The notes beneath the pieces are model-generated. The model did no database searches, was not told the DNA's origin, and worked only from the letters and a program-made list of their open reading frames with translations. Positions 1 to 11,278 of a stretch of 64,000 bases of DNA are shown one piece after another. Location: positions 9,682,894 through 9,746,893 of the forward strand of contig NC_056002.1 of assembly GCF_018446385.1 (NCBI RefSeq), written 5' to 3'. Position numbers and translations under genes: made by a program. How positions within the stretch are numbered: the stretch's first letter is position 1; the number at the start of each line of letters is the position of its first letter. Source of the DNA: Zingiber officinale. Its lineage: Eukaryota > Streptophyta > Magnoliopsida > Zingiberales > Zingiberaceae.

Positions 1-1908
1 GACATAAATGTAACAGTTCTAGTAGAGTTCAGTTCAATGAAAGTGACCACGTAACATAACTGTTTGATCAAACATTTATCCTAGCGCTAGGTTGATAGGG
101 ATCCGAACCTCGGAACGAAACCACTATCCATAATTTGGCAAGCTCACCGGGCGTAGGTCCCCGGTTCCTAACTTGACCCATACATAATCTGGCAAACTCC
201 CCAGGCTTAGGTCCTCGGTTCATAATTTGACCCATACATAATTTGGCAAGCTCCCCGGGCTTAGGTCCCCGGTTCATAACTCGACCCATACATAGTTTGG
301 TAAGCTCCCCAGGCTTAAGTCCTCGTTCATAACTTTCCTCGTACATAAACATAGGCCACAGACAAATCACATTCCTCATAAGAAAAAAAATGTTTTTTTA
401 ACCTCATGCATATATGCATGCCACATTTTCAAAATTCCATAACATTCTTGATTATTATAAACATGGTTACCCACTTCCAAATAATTAATGTGTTAAAATT
501 TATAAACAAGAATTTAATTGTGCATGTCATCGGTGAATTTTCTGGTTAGTGCAAAAGTAGAAAATAAGTGGACAGACTAATTTCCATTACAAGAATAGTT
601 ATATAGTATTCCTTGAACAAAAGACTCCCTCGTGAATGGGGTCAACTACTAGAGATAAATCCGAAGACTTGATGTTGATAGATAACGTATTAAGATAGAT
701 AATAATGAAGTTGAGAATTGGTGTTGACAGATGAAGCAATCATACTATACCAGTTATTTTACTTTTACAAAATAATACATTCTAATCACCATTATCTTAA
801 TTACTCTGTGGTAGGGGCTCTTTGAATCAAGGGCAAACGTAAACAATTCTTGTTAATAATTCCTATTGGGACATTAAATACTCAACTTTATCACTTCTCC
901 AGGAAAGGCACTTGGATTCAAAAAGAGACTAAAATCATAAGAAAAAAAATACGGAAGATTAAAGGCACTCCAAATCAATATACTAAACATCATAAATCAA
1001 TTACAGAAAATTAAAGGAACTCGAAATTAAAAACAAAATATACGATTTGGTTAAAGTATCAAGGAAAAATAATAAAAAGATATTGAACGTGCTCTGACTA
1101 AGACATAAACAACATGAAGAGAAAATAATACATACACATACTATAACATGAATTCAGCATAATTCGTACTCTATTTGGTGCATAAAAAAAATGATCAACC
1201 ACGGAGAAGAAACAAAGCACAACTTTTCTTTTCAAACTAGTATCGAAACATCCTAACCTATATCTCCTTCTAGCAATCAATCAATCTAGAACTCTCTCTT
1301 TTGAACAACCTATTTTAATAGATTAATTGTTGAACTAAGATGATGAGAACATACCCCTTTCTTTTGCGACTAAAATCCACAACACCCGGCGGCTCTTCTC
1401 TACCAACGACGGCTATCTCACCCTCTTCCTCTCTCAGGGTTCTTTCTTTTATAATCGTTACCTATGACTTGGTCCAACCACTAAACCATTTATTTCCAAA
1501 TCAACTAATTCATTACCATACTTATTAAATATATTTATGGCTCAAAATATTCGTCAATTAATTTTACTTTTTATTTATCTCATGAATAAAATAATCCATT
1601 ACCATATTTATTAAATCTATTTATGGTTCAAAATATTTATTCACAAATTAAATATTTTATCAACATATGTATACTAATTCTAATCCGTGCACTTCCTTAG
1701 TCATGTCATGTATATAATTAAATTGATTGCACATGCATATATTAATTAAATTTTATTCATGGAATTAATTTATCATGATATGAGTGTATTCAATTTAATT
1801 AATTTTTTTTTATTTACTACCCTACCTTAACTGAATTATTAATCCCTTCCTTATCTATGTCATTAATTATTTTAACTTATAAATAGTGAATGAATTTTAG
1901 GTGCTACA
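1..1908 (-). repeat. 3' LTR of Tekay-like Ty3/gypsy element (cut by window edge)
   Basis: Nearly identical to 9461-11278 in direct orientation, with a few scattered substitutions. It ends on the plus strand in GTGCTACA, directly before a purine tract (minus strand) and the pol coding region, so in element orientation it is the 3' LTR. About 486 bp are missing beyond the left edge, judged from the other LTR. It contains an extra stretch of about 85-90 bp near 1665-1755 that is absent from the other LTR. Confidence 0.93.
128..345. repeat. 54-bp tandem repeat inside the LTR, about 4 units
   Basis: Units contain GGCAAGCTCCCCGGGCTTAG and a 'ccggttcataa..tgacccatacata' spacer, with a period close to 54 bp. 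The same array lies in the other LTR at about 9590-9805. Open reading frames across it (repeated RGPKPGEL-type residues) are a product of the repeat and not a gene. Confidence 0.85.
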
Positions 1909-1922
1909 ATTCTTCCCCCCTT
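1909..1922 (-). other. Polypurine tract of Tekay-like element
   Basis: On the minus strand it reads AAGGGGGGAAGAAT immediately before the LTR start TGTAGCACC. This is the expected site of plus-strand DNA priming and confirms the minus-strand orientation of the element. Confidence 0.85.
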
Positions 1923-1938
1923 AAATAAAATTTCGTCC

Positions 1939-3051
1939 TCAAAATTGTGACTTACCGAACAAGTCTGGGTAGCGACTCTTCATGTCTTCCTCTGTCTCCC
2001 AAGTAGCTTCCTCCTCAGAGTGATTGAGCCACTTGACTTTGACCATTTTTATCACCTTGTTCCGTAGCTTCCTCTCTTGTCGGTCTAAAATTTGCGTAGG
2101 TTTTTCCTCGTATGATAGATTAGGTGCGAGTCGCAGAGGTTCAGAGTGCAACACATGCGATGGATTTGACAAGTACTTGCGAAGCATAGATACATGGAAA
2201 ACATTGTGTACTCCTGCAAGGTTAGGTGGTAAGACAACTTTGTATGCTAAGGTTCCAACTCTATCCAAAATTTCAAATGGTCCAATAAATCTCGGACTGA
2301 GCTTACCCTTTTTACCAAATCTCATAACACCCTTCATGGGTGCTATTTTCACGAATACGTGGTCTCCAACCACAAACTCGAGTTCTCTTCTTCTTTTATC
2401 TCCATAACTCTTCTGTCGACTCTGAGCAGTTCTCATCCTATCACGGATTTTAACTACCAACTCAGTGGTCTGTTGAACAATTTCTGGCCCTATTTCGGCC
2501 CTTTCTCCGATCTCATCCCAGTAGATGGGTGATCTACACTTTCTTCCATATAATGCTTCATAAGGAGCCATACCTATAGACGACTGAAAACTGTTGTTAT
2601 AGGTGAACTCTACCAGGGGTAACTTTGATTCCCAACTCCCTTGAAAGTCAATCGCACAAGCCCGCAGTAAGTCCTCTAGAACCTGGATCACTCTCTCTGA
2701 CTGACCATCGGTCTGGGGATGGAAGGTTGTACTAAATAACAACTTTGTCCCCATTGCTGTATGCAAACTCTTCCATAAAGATGATGTAAACTTTGGATCC
2801 CTGTCAGACACGATAGAAACTGGAATTCCATGCAAGCTGACTATCTCCAGAATGTACAGTTCTGCGTACTATGTCATAGAGAAGGTCGTCTTCACCGGAA
2901 GAAAGTGCGCTGACTTAGTGAGGCGGTCCACTATTACCCAGATGGCATTGAATCCCTTCACTGTCCCTGGTAAGCTAACTACAAAATCTATTGTAATATC
3001 CTCCCACTTCCACTCAGGAATAGGGAGTGGCTTGAGCATACCCGCGGGTCT
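1939..3051 (-). pseudogene. Tekay-like pol: integrase catalytic core and chromodomain
   Basis: The downstream part of the integrase core is seen, with SDRDPKFTSSLW and FHPQTDGQSERV motifs (second Asp and Glu of the DDE set). The C-terminal region follows, ending in a chromodomain-like segment (VKWLNHSEEEATWETEEDM) before the stop at 1939. The first part of the core (around 'VDRLTKSAHF') lies near 2910. The frame is broken by TAG at 2869-2871, and TAA at 3052-3054 separates it from the upstream pol part. A chromodomain places the element in the chromovirus branch of Ty3/gypsy; the long LTRs fit Tekay/Del. It is a decayed copy of a selfish element with no host function implied. Confidence 0.88.
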
Positions 3052-4038
3052 TTAGTGCTCTGCCTTAACCCACTGACATGTTAAACATTCAGATACATAA
3101 CGCCTAATGTCGCGCTTCATACCTGGCCACCAATAGAGCATTTGTAAATCTTTATATATTTTCGTGCTCCCTGGATGAATGGAATATGGAGAAGCATGAG
3201 CCTCCGTCATAATCTCAGTTCGGAGGGTATTGTCTCTAGGCACCCAATAGCGGTCCCTAAACTTTACTATCCCATCCACTACAGAATAAAGTGTACTACC
3301 CTTCGACTCATCCTTCTTTCTCCACTTCTGTAACTGCTCATCAGCAGGTTGGCCCTCCCGAATACGATCCTTTAAAGTGGAATGCACTCTCAACGTAGAT
3401 AACTTAGGGGCACTACCCTTGGCATAAAATTCAAGGCCGAAAATCTGGATTTCTGTCTGAAGGGGTTCTTGTACTAACAATTGAGCTACCACCACTGTCT
3501 TCCTACTCAATGCATCTGCAACTATATTAGCTTTACCTGGATGGTAGTTAAGGTCACAATCATAGTCTTTTACCAACTCTAACCAGCGTCTTTGGCGCAT
3601 GTTCAATTCCTTCTGAGTGAAGAAATATTTAAGGCTCTTGTGGTCGGTGTAGATCTTGCACTTTTCTCCATACAAGTAATGCCTCCAAATCTTTAAGGCG
3701 AATACAACCGCTGCCAACTCTAAATCATGAGTTGGATAATTCTTCTCGTGCTCCTTCAATTGTCTAGAGGCATATGCAATTACTCGGTCGCGTTGCATAA
3801 GAACAACACCTAATCCGAGTTTAGATGCGTCAGTGTATAACACAAAATCATCCTGTCCAGATGGCACTGCTAGAACTGGTGTTGTAATAAGAGCTTGCTT
3901 TAAAGTATCGAAGCTATTCTGGTAGCCTGAGCTCCAATTGTACTTTGCATTCTTCTTTGTCAATGCGGTAAGTGGCACTGCTATAGAAGAAAACCCTTTG
4001 ATAAACTTCCTATAGTAGCCGGCCAAACCTAAGAAGCG
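3052..4038 (-). pseudogene. Tekay-like pol: RNase H and integrase zinc domain
   Basis: The open frame begins after the in-frame TGA at 4039-4041 and ends at TAA 3052-3054. Order: RT connection ([13 protein letters not shown]), RNase H with [10 protein letters not shown], an [16 protein letters not shown] helix and ADALSR, then the HHCC integrase zinc-binding region ([15 protein letters not shown]). Both stops look like single-base changes of codons that are otherwise well conserved in this family (Arg to TGA, Gln to TAA). That reading is inferred from family knowledge. Confidence 0.9.
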
Positions 4039-4041
4039 TCA

Positions 4042-5118
4042 TATTTCTGATGCATTCCTAGACACTGCCCATTCTTCCATGGCCTTTACTTTTGATGGAT
4101 CTACCTCTATTCCATTACTCGAAATGATATGACCCAAGAATGCCACCTTTTCTAGCCAGAATTCACACTTACTAAATTTAGAATAAAGTTTTCGGCCCTG
4201 TAGAAGCTCTAATACCGTTCTCAGGTGTTGTCCATGATCTTCACGACTTTTTGAATATATCAGGATGTCGTCTATAAAGATGATGACAAACTGATCTAGG
4301 TATGGCTGGAATATACGATTCATAAGATCCATGAAGATCGTTGGGGCATTAGTTACCCCGAATGACATCACTAGAAACTCATAATGCCCATATCGAGTTC
4401 TGAAGGTTGTCTTGTGCACATCGGTTTCCTTCACCCTTAATTGATGATACCCTGACCGAAGATCTACCTTTGAGAACACTGTAGCTCCTTGTAATTGATC
4501 AAATAGGTCCTCGATTCTTGGCAGTGGGTATTTATTCTTAACTGTCACCCGGTTTAATTCCCTGTAGTTGATACAAAGTCTCATGCTACCATCTTTTTTC
4601 TTGACAAATAGCACTGGTGCGCCCCATGGGGAGTAACTAGGGCGAATGAAACCCTTATCTAGTAATTCTTGGATCTGTTCTTTTAATTCCTTCATCTCTG
4701 TTGGTGCTAGTCGGTATGGTGCCTTGGAGATTGGCATTGCACCTGGCATAAGCTCAATAGAGAACTCCACTTCTCGCTCAGGTGGGATACCAACAATATC
4801 GTCGGGAAAAACATTAGGGAATTCTCTAACAACTTCCACCTCCTCCAATGATGGACTACCTACTACCGGGATCGCTATAATACTCACTAAGAATGCCTGG
4901 CAGCCCGTGTGTAGAAGTTTCCTAGCATGCATACAAGATATCATTCGCGGAAACCGCTGACATCGACCCGGCTCAAATGCAAACTGCTTCATCCCTATTG
5001 GTCGGATTAATACCGACCTCTGTTGGAAGTCAATTATTACTCTATTCGCCATCAGCCAGTCCATACCCAGAATGATGTCGAACTCTGGCATTGGTAGCAC
5101 AATGAGATCAGCTTGCAT
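4042..5118 (-). pseudogene. Tekay-like pol: end of protease and reverse transcriptase
   Basis: The reading resumes directly beyond the solo-LTR target duplication with ...[12 protein letters not shown] (end of the protease region). RT follows with the motifs [25 protein letters not shown], the ...[11 protein letters not shown] motif, [17 protein letters not shown] and [13 protein letters not shown], where the catalytic pair is the Asp-Asp of FIDD. The ORF runs open from the solo LTR to TGA 4039-4041. The protein would have matured from a gag-pol polyprotein. It is inactive here because of the 2.2-kb insertion and three stops. Confidence 0.92.
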
Positions 5119-5123
5119 AATAT
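5119..5123. other. Target-site duplication AATAT (left), solo LTR A
   Basis: AATAT here and at 7325-7329 flank the insertion exactly. Removing the insertion plus one copy restores a continuous protease-RT reading frame. Confidence 0.92.
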
Positions 5124-5799
5124 TGTTAGGATCGTCGTACTCGGCTAGAGAGGGGGGTGTGAATAGCCGCCCCCAAAACGTTCGTTTCGTTTTACAAATC
5201 AAGGTTAGCGCAGCGGAAATAAAAATAATAGAAATGAAAGCGAAGAAATCAAACCTCAACACGCGTCGATGTAACGAGGTTCGGAGATATACTCCTACTC
5301 CTCGGCGTGTCCGTAAGGTGGACGAAGCCTATCAATCCGTCAGTGGATGAGACACCGGAAACCCGGCTAATAATCACTCCTTCTGGGTGGAGAAACCTCG
5401 CCACAATGTCTTGCAACAGCAAGATAAACAGGAGTACAAGAATACAGCAAGAAACTAAGTACAATACAAAAATGTAATAACCCTAGCTTGCCTTCTTGTC
5501 GACTGGATGAAGCAGCAACTTCACGGGAATCCAACCACAGCACCAACTGTCCAGTTGAAGTCCCAGCCGAGGGAAGCTCACGCGAAGCTTCAGCGAAGAA
5601 GAGCTCAACAAAGCTCAAGCAGAAATACTTCAGCAGTCAGTAGGAAGAAGAGGAAGAAGGAGAGAAGGTTCTGTAGTGCCTCTCGATCCTTTTATAACCT
5701 CTGATATCCTGAGTCAACCTGCGAACCTGCAAGGCAAAAAGGCCAGAACACAGAAGCCCGAAATAGCCTAGCCGTTGAGTCACAACGGCTAGGCCTGGA

Positions 5800-6095
5800 C
5801 CGATCAGGCTCCACCCTGATCGGTCCAGGGTGCTGCTGATCGGTCATGGGGACCGATCAGGCTCTATGCTGATCGGTCCCTAGACCGATCAGCTGTCCTT
5901 TCCCAGCTCTGTTGCCTTCTTCTGATCGGCCTCCTGATCGGTCTTCAGTCCGATCAGATAACACACAGAAGCTCACTGTGTGGTTACTGATCGGTCTGCA
6001 GACCGATCAGCCGTATCAATGGATCGGTCTGCTGACCGATCAGGAATCCATGGTATCAATGGATCGATCCACTGATCGATCCAGAGCTTGGTTTT
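5800..6095. repeat. Palindromic GATCGGTC cassette in solo LTR A
   Basis: Alternating GACCGATCAG and CTGATCGGTC segments give many overlapping inverted repeats of about 20-30 bp. The corresponding position in the sister LTRs is occupied by different palindromes: TCGATCGATTGG-type at 41950-42250 and GGATCGATCC-type at 48120-48460. Confidence 0.85.
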
Positions 6096-6339
6096 CCTCA
6101 ACACCAAGTCCCAAGTCTCTCGAACCAACATCCGGTCAACCTTGACCTGTTGGTACATCATGCCTAGCATCTGGTCACTCCCTTAACCTGCTAAGACTCC
6201 CCACCATGTGTCCGGTCAATCCCTTTGACCCACTTGGACTTTTCTCTTCGTGCCAAGTATCCGGTCACTCCCTTGACCTACTTGTCCTTCTCAACACCAG
6301 ATGTCCGATCAGCCTTGATCCATCTGGATTTTTTCTTGC

Positions 6340-7110
6340 CCGGCTTCACTCACCAGGACTTTCACCTAGCTTCACTCACTAGGGTTTTCACCTGGCTTCA
6401 CTCACCAGGATTTCCAATTTGCCTGTCTTCACTCACCAGGACTTCCAAACTTCCTAGCTTCACTCACTAGGACTTTTACCTGGCTTCACTCACCAGGATT
6501 TCTCCGTCTGCCTTCCTGGTCTAGAGAATGAGCTACCGAGCCCTCTCTGACCTAGTCCGGAGAACGAGCTACCGAGCCCTCTCCGACTTCGTCCGGTCCA
6601 GAGAACGAGCTACCAAGCCCTCTCTGACCTAGTCCGAAGAACGAGCTACCGAGCCCTCTCCGACTTCGTCCGGTCCAGAGAATGAGCTACCAAGCCCTCT
6701 CTGACCTAGTCCGGAGAACGAGCTACCGAGCCCTCTCTGACCACAGTCCGGAGAATGAGCTACCAAGCCCTCTCCGACTTCCACATGCCAAGCTTCCATA
6801 CTTGGACTTCTCCGTGCCAAGTCCCTGCTTGGACTTTTCCCATGCCAAGCTCCCTGCTTGGACTTTTCCGTGCCAAGTCTTCATACTTAGACTTTTCTCG
6901 TGCCAAGTCCCTGCTTGGACTTTTCTCATGCCAAGCTCCCTGCTTGGACTTTTCCGTGCCAAGTCTCCATACTTGGACTTTTCTCGTGCCAAGTCCCTGC
7001 TTGGACTTTTCCCATGCCAAGCTCCCTGCTTGGACTTTTCCGTGCCAAGTCTCCATACTTGGACTTTTCTCGTGCCAAGCTTCCTGCTTGGACTTCTCAA
7101 AATAGATCAA
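6340..7110. repeat. Short tandem arrays in solo LTR A
   Basis: Three successive arrays are seen: 'cttcactcaccagga' units (6345-6510), 'gagaacgagctaccgagccctctc' units (6520-6775), and 'gtgccaagtccctgcttggacttttc' units of roughly 30-35 bp (6785-7100). The long overlapping ORFs on both strands here come from the repeat periodicity. Confidence 0.85.
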
Positions 7111-7324
7111 CTCAAGTCGGGTCAACCAGGTCAACCTTGACCAAAGATTGCACCCACAATCTCCCAAGTTTGTATTCTGTCAAACATCAGAATACAACTC
7201 TTCTATTTTCGTCAAACATCAGAATAGAACTTTTCTATTCTCGTCAAACATCAAAATACAACTCGAGTCAGGTCAACTCGAGTCAGGTCAACCAGGTCAA
7301 CCTTGACCTTAGGTTGTACCAACA

Positions 7325-7329
7325 AATAT
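7325..7329. other. Target-site duplication AATAT (right), solo LTR A
   Basis: Identical to 5119-5123; it marks the outer edge of the solo LTR. Confidence 0.92.
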
Positions 7330-7529
7330 GACCTTTCAACTCAAGACCAAGATCTCTGACCACACAAGTAGCTAACAACTCCTCCCCAGATGGAACTGTC
7401 ACAGAGTAACTCACATCGAGCCTGGCCGATTTGATGTCTAAATAGCTCACAAAAATGTCTGATATAAAAGAATGAGTAGCCCCCGAATCTAACAAGGCTT
7501 TGGTAGCTACTCCTCTATAAGGATTCTTC
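7330..7529 (-). pseudogene. Tekay-like pol: aspartic protease start
   Basis: The minus-strand frame gives ...GVATKALLDSGATHSFIS with the catalytic DSG, followed by strands typical of retropepsins (SGEELLATC, LGLELKGHI). It is interrupted at GHI by solo LTR A. A one-base loss near 7515-7520 puts the DSG frame out of register with the gag side, judged from the family pattern ITGRIL..GVAT. This is a non-functional polyprotein part. Confidence 0.82.
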
Positions 7530-7716
7530 CTGTAACAATTAAAGGTACATTAGGATCTTAAACTTGTAGTTTTAATTACTCCAGAATCAAAATTAATTTC
7601 TAGCCCAAGGAAAATTATTATTTTTTTATTTTTTGTGCTTAAATTTGCTATTTCAAAACCAAGGCATGCAAACCTAGCACCTTATTCCAATAATAGGACA
7701 CTGAATTAAAACATAC
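7530..7716 (-). other. Candidate 187-bp intron or small insertion between gag and protease
   Basis: On the minus strand the segment starts GTATGT and ends TTAATTGTTACAG. It is AT-rich and separates the zinc-knuckle part of gag from the protease exactly where related elements are continuous. Alternatively it is a small insertion, since TTACA flanks both sides as a possible 5-bp duplication. Neither reading can be decided by eye. Confidence 0.5.
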
Positions 7717-8750
7717 TTGTAATGAGAGTGGTGTCTGGATCTGCCTCCCCAGCTTGCATCACAAATACTCTTCCTGGAATGGGTTGTTTATTCTGAGGAC
7801 AATCCCTTATCATATGTCCAGTAGCCCCACACTTAAAGCACTTTCCTGATCCCACCAAGCAAGGTCCTGGATGTTTGCGCTAGCACTTTGGGCATACTGG
7901 ATAGTCGTTAGGCTTTGGGGCAACTCGCATCTGAGGTTGTTGGCCCTTGACTTTCGATGGCTCAATAAATTTCCTCTTGTTCTGTTGTTAAGGTTGTTGG
8001 TGAGGCACCATATATGGCCCTTTGCCCTGCCTATCAACTTCAATATCCCTCTGATCCTGCTCTGCCCTCAAGGCCCTGGTCACAGCCTCTGCAAACTCCT
8101 TAGGGTCAGCCACCCTTACATCACGACGCAAGATAGGCCGCAAACCATCAATGAAGTGCCTCAGTTTCTCTTTAGGATTATTAGCTATCAAGGGTACAAA
8201 GTGACACCCCCGATCAAACTCTCGGACAAACTCAGCAACGGAACGGTCGCCCTGCCTTAACGTCATGAATTCCCGAGTCAACTTTGAGCGTATATCCTCG
8301 GTGAAGTATTTAGAGTAGAACACCTCCTTGAAGCCCTCCCAAGAAAGTGTATTTAGATCGACGGATAGGGATGCTCCTTCCCACCATAACAAAGCATCAT
8401 CCTTCAAAAGATAAGTAGCACACCTTACCATATCAGCATCTTCCAATGCCATGAATCGGAAAATGACCTCGATGGACTTGATCCAGTTCTCTGCCACCAT
8501 AGGATCAATAGTCCCTGAGAAGTCCTTCGGACCCATCTTACGAAATCTCTCATAAACCGCTTCCGGCTTTGCCTTACTACACATCATGCCCAGTAAATAG
8601 TGCAAAGAATTGATTCATCCCTGCAAGCATCTGCTCGTGACTGGATAGAGACTGTGGAGGTGGCGGCGGAGGTGACGAAGGTGGTGCCTCCCCACGTCTC
8701 TCCTCCTCTCGGATCTCTGGGGTCCTATTGGCATAACGTTTAGGAGGCAT
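7717..8750 (-). pseudogene. Tekay-like gag (capsid and zinc knuckle)
   Basis: It starts at 8750 with MPPKRYANR, followed by an acidic/proline-rich stretch (SSPPPPPPQS). The capsid (retrotransposon gag) domain follows, with MGPKDFSGTIDPMVAENW, WWEGAS, F..KYFT and EFMTLRQGDRSVAEFVREF. The CCHC knuckle CFKCGATGHMIRDC lies near 7810-7850. Breaks: a frameshift near 8590 between the N-terminal and capsid frames, TAA at 7988-7990, and a further TAG shortly before the knuckle. Gag would package the element RNA; this copy cannot make an intact protein. Confidence 0.88.
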
Positions 8751-8960
8751 ATCTGTATACAATCTAATACAACACGTAACCAACATGCATTTGAATCCAT
8801 CCTACTTAGGCAATACCATATCAATTTCCTAATTTAGTATTCAAAAGAGAAGCATTTAACTACCAACATTTGAATACAAAGTATGAACTTACAAACTTGA
8901 GGCTTTGATTTTCTTGAGCCTCCTAGAATCGATAGCATGCACAACCCTTTCAGGACCTTT

Positions 8961-8972
8961 GCTCTGATACCA
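8961..8972 (-). other. Primer-binding site (initiator tRNA-Met type)
   Basis: The minus strand reads TGGTATCAGAGC, the usual plant retrotransposon site complementary to initiator tRNA-Met. It lies two bases inside the 5' LTR end (CATTACA). Confidence 0.9.
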
Positions 8973-8974
8973 AC

Positions 8975-11278
8975 TGTAATGACTCTAATCTACTTTAATT
9001 CAAAACGCCTCTTCCTATTTAATATATATCTTTTTAAAAAATATTTATTTATTTATTTAGTTTCTAATAATAGGAAGGAAAAAAAAAGAGTATATGAATA
9101 TTCCGAGAAAGCCGACTAAGTCATAAACAACTAGTAGTTCTTATAGAAAATTTACTGGACTAAATCTTTAGTTACATCATCTCAATTAAAAGCGGAAACA
9201 TAAACTAGGGGGGGTCCATGGGTTGTGTTGTCATCATTCTGAGTTTGCTTGATGGTCAAAGCCTCTTATCTCATCGGTACCTCCTCCTGTAATAAATAAT
9301 ATAATGAGTCTAAAGACCCAGTACGTTCAAATCATAATAGCCAATAATCAGATCCACTAACTTAGGTTAGACAAAGAAAGAGATGTAGATCAAAAGCTTG
9401 CATGCCGTAAACATAAGGAAAAATTATTCTAATAATAAAATTAACTTAAATGCTTTCATGACATAAATGTAACAGTTCTAGTAGAGTTCAGTTCAATGAA
9501 AGTGACCACGTAACATAACTGTTTGATCAAACATTTATCCTAGCGCTAGGTTGATAGGGATCCGAACCTTGGAACGAAACCACTATCCATAATTTGGCAA
9601 GCTCACCGGGCGTAGGTCCCCGGTTCCTAACTTGACCCATACATAATCTGGTAAACTCCCCAGGCTTAGGTCCTCGGTTCATAATTTGACCCATACATAA
9701 TTTGGCAAGCTCCCCGGGCTTAGGTCTCCGGTTCATAACTCGACCCATACATAATTTGGTAAGCTCCCCGGGCTTAAGTCCCCGGTTCATAACTTTCCTC
9801 GTACATAAACATAGGCCACAGACAAATCACATTCCTCATAAGAAAAAAAATGTTCTTTAAACCTCATACATATATGCATGCCACATTTTCAAAATTCCAT
9901 AACATTCTTGATTATTATAAACATGGTTACCCACTTCCAGATAATTAATGTGTTAAAATTTATAAGCAAGAATTTAATTGTGCATGTCATCGGTGAATTT
10001 TCTGGTTAGTGCAAAAGTAGAAAATAAGTGGATAGACTAATTTCCATTACAAGAATAGTTATATAGTATTCCTTGAACAAAAGACTCTCTCGTGAATGGG
10101 GTCAACTACTAGAGATAAATCCGAAGACTTGATGTTGATAGATAACGTATTAAGATAGATAATAATGAAGTTGAGAATTGGTGTTGACAGATGAAGCAAT
10201 CATACTATACCAGTTATTTTACTTTTACAAAATAATACATTCTAATCACCATTATCTTAATTACTCTATGGTAGGGGTTCTTTGAATCAAGGGCAAATGT
10301 AAACAATTCTTGTTAATAATTCCTATTGGGACATTAAATACTCAACTTTATCACTTCTCCCGGAAAGGCACTTGGATTCAAAAAGAGACTAAAATCACAA
10401 GAAAAAAAATACGGAAGATTAAAGGCACTCCAAATCAATATACTAAACATCATAAATCAATTACAGAAAATTAAAGGAACTCGAAATTAAAAACAAAATA
10501 TACGGATTTGGTTAAAGTATCAAGGAAAAATAATAAAAAGATATTGAACGTGCTCTGACTAAGACATAAACAACATGAAGAGAAAATAATACATACACAT
10601 ACTATAACATGAATTCAACATAATTCGTAATCTATTTGGTGCATAAAAAAAATGATCAACCATGGAGAAGAAACAAAGCACAACTTTTCTTTTCAAACTA
10701 GTATCGAAACATCCTAACCTATATCTCCTTCTAGCAATCAATCAATCTAGAACTCTCTATTTTGAACAACCTATTTTAATAGATTAATTGTTGAACTAAG
10801 ATGGTGAGAACGTACCCCTTTCTTTTGCGACTAAACTCCACGACACCCGGCGGCTCTTTTCTACCAACGGCGGCTATCTCACCCTCTTCCTCTCTCAGAG
10901 TTCTTTCTTTTATAATCGTTACCTATGACTTGGTCCAATCACTAAACCATTTATTTCCAAATCAACTAATTCATTACCATACTTATTAAATATATTTATG
11001 GCTCAAAATATTCGTCAATTAATTCTACTTTTTATTTATCTCATGAATAAAATAATCCATTACCATATTTATTAAATCTATTTATGGTTCAAAATATTTA
11101 TTCACAAATTAACTATTTTATCATTTTATTCATGGAATTAATTTATCATGATATGAGTGTATTCAATTTAATTAATTTTTTTTATTTACTACCCTACCTT
11201 AACAATTATTAATCCCTTCCTTATCTATGTCATTAATTATTTTAACTTATAAATAGTGGATGAATTTCAGGTGCTACA
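8975..11278 (-). repeat. 5' LTR of Tekay-like element (2304 bp)
   Basis: The plus strand begins TGTAATGACTC and ends GTGCTACA, giving TG...CA termini on both strands. It matches 1-1908 in direct orientation. Its outer edge at 11278 abuts a copia gag remnant, so the Tekay element inserted into that copia element. The 54-bp array is repeated at about 9590-9805. The other target duplication lies outside the window. Confidence 0.93.

Larger units (their letters stand above)
5124..7324 (-). mobile_element. Solo LTR A (2.2 kb) inserted in Tekay pol
   Basis: The minus-strand sequence begins TGTTGGTACAACC and ends with the rare pattern TTCACACCCCCCTCTC...CCTAACA. It is bounded by perfect 5-bp duplications (AATAT), as expected for retroviral-type integration. 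No internal coding region is present, so it is a solo LTR or a non-autonomous copy. In minus-strand order it holds blocks built on GGTCAAGGTTGACC, short tandem units of the 'AGTCCAAGCAGGGA' type, and 'gtgaagccaggtg' units. These are followed by a cassette of GATCGGTC-rich palindromes (5800-6100) and a promoter-like end. The same family occurs at 40948-42764 and 47570-49001. The C-rich end resembles SIRE/Maximus-type copia LTRs, an assignment made from memory. Confidence 0.85.

Noticed and set aside
6625-7331. Overlapping ORFs of 110-150 residues on both strands
   Set aside because: They arise from short tandem repeats without stop codons inside solo LTR A.
8961-8972. TGGTATCAGAGC as part of a tRNA gene
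   Set aside because: It is only the primer-binding site; no cloverleaf surrounds it. The same holds at 11954-11965.
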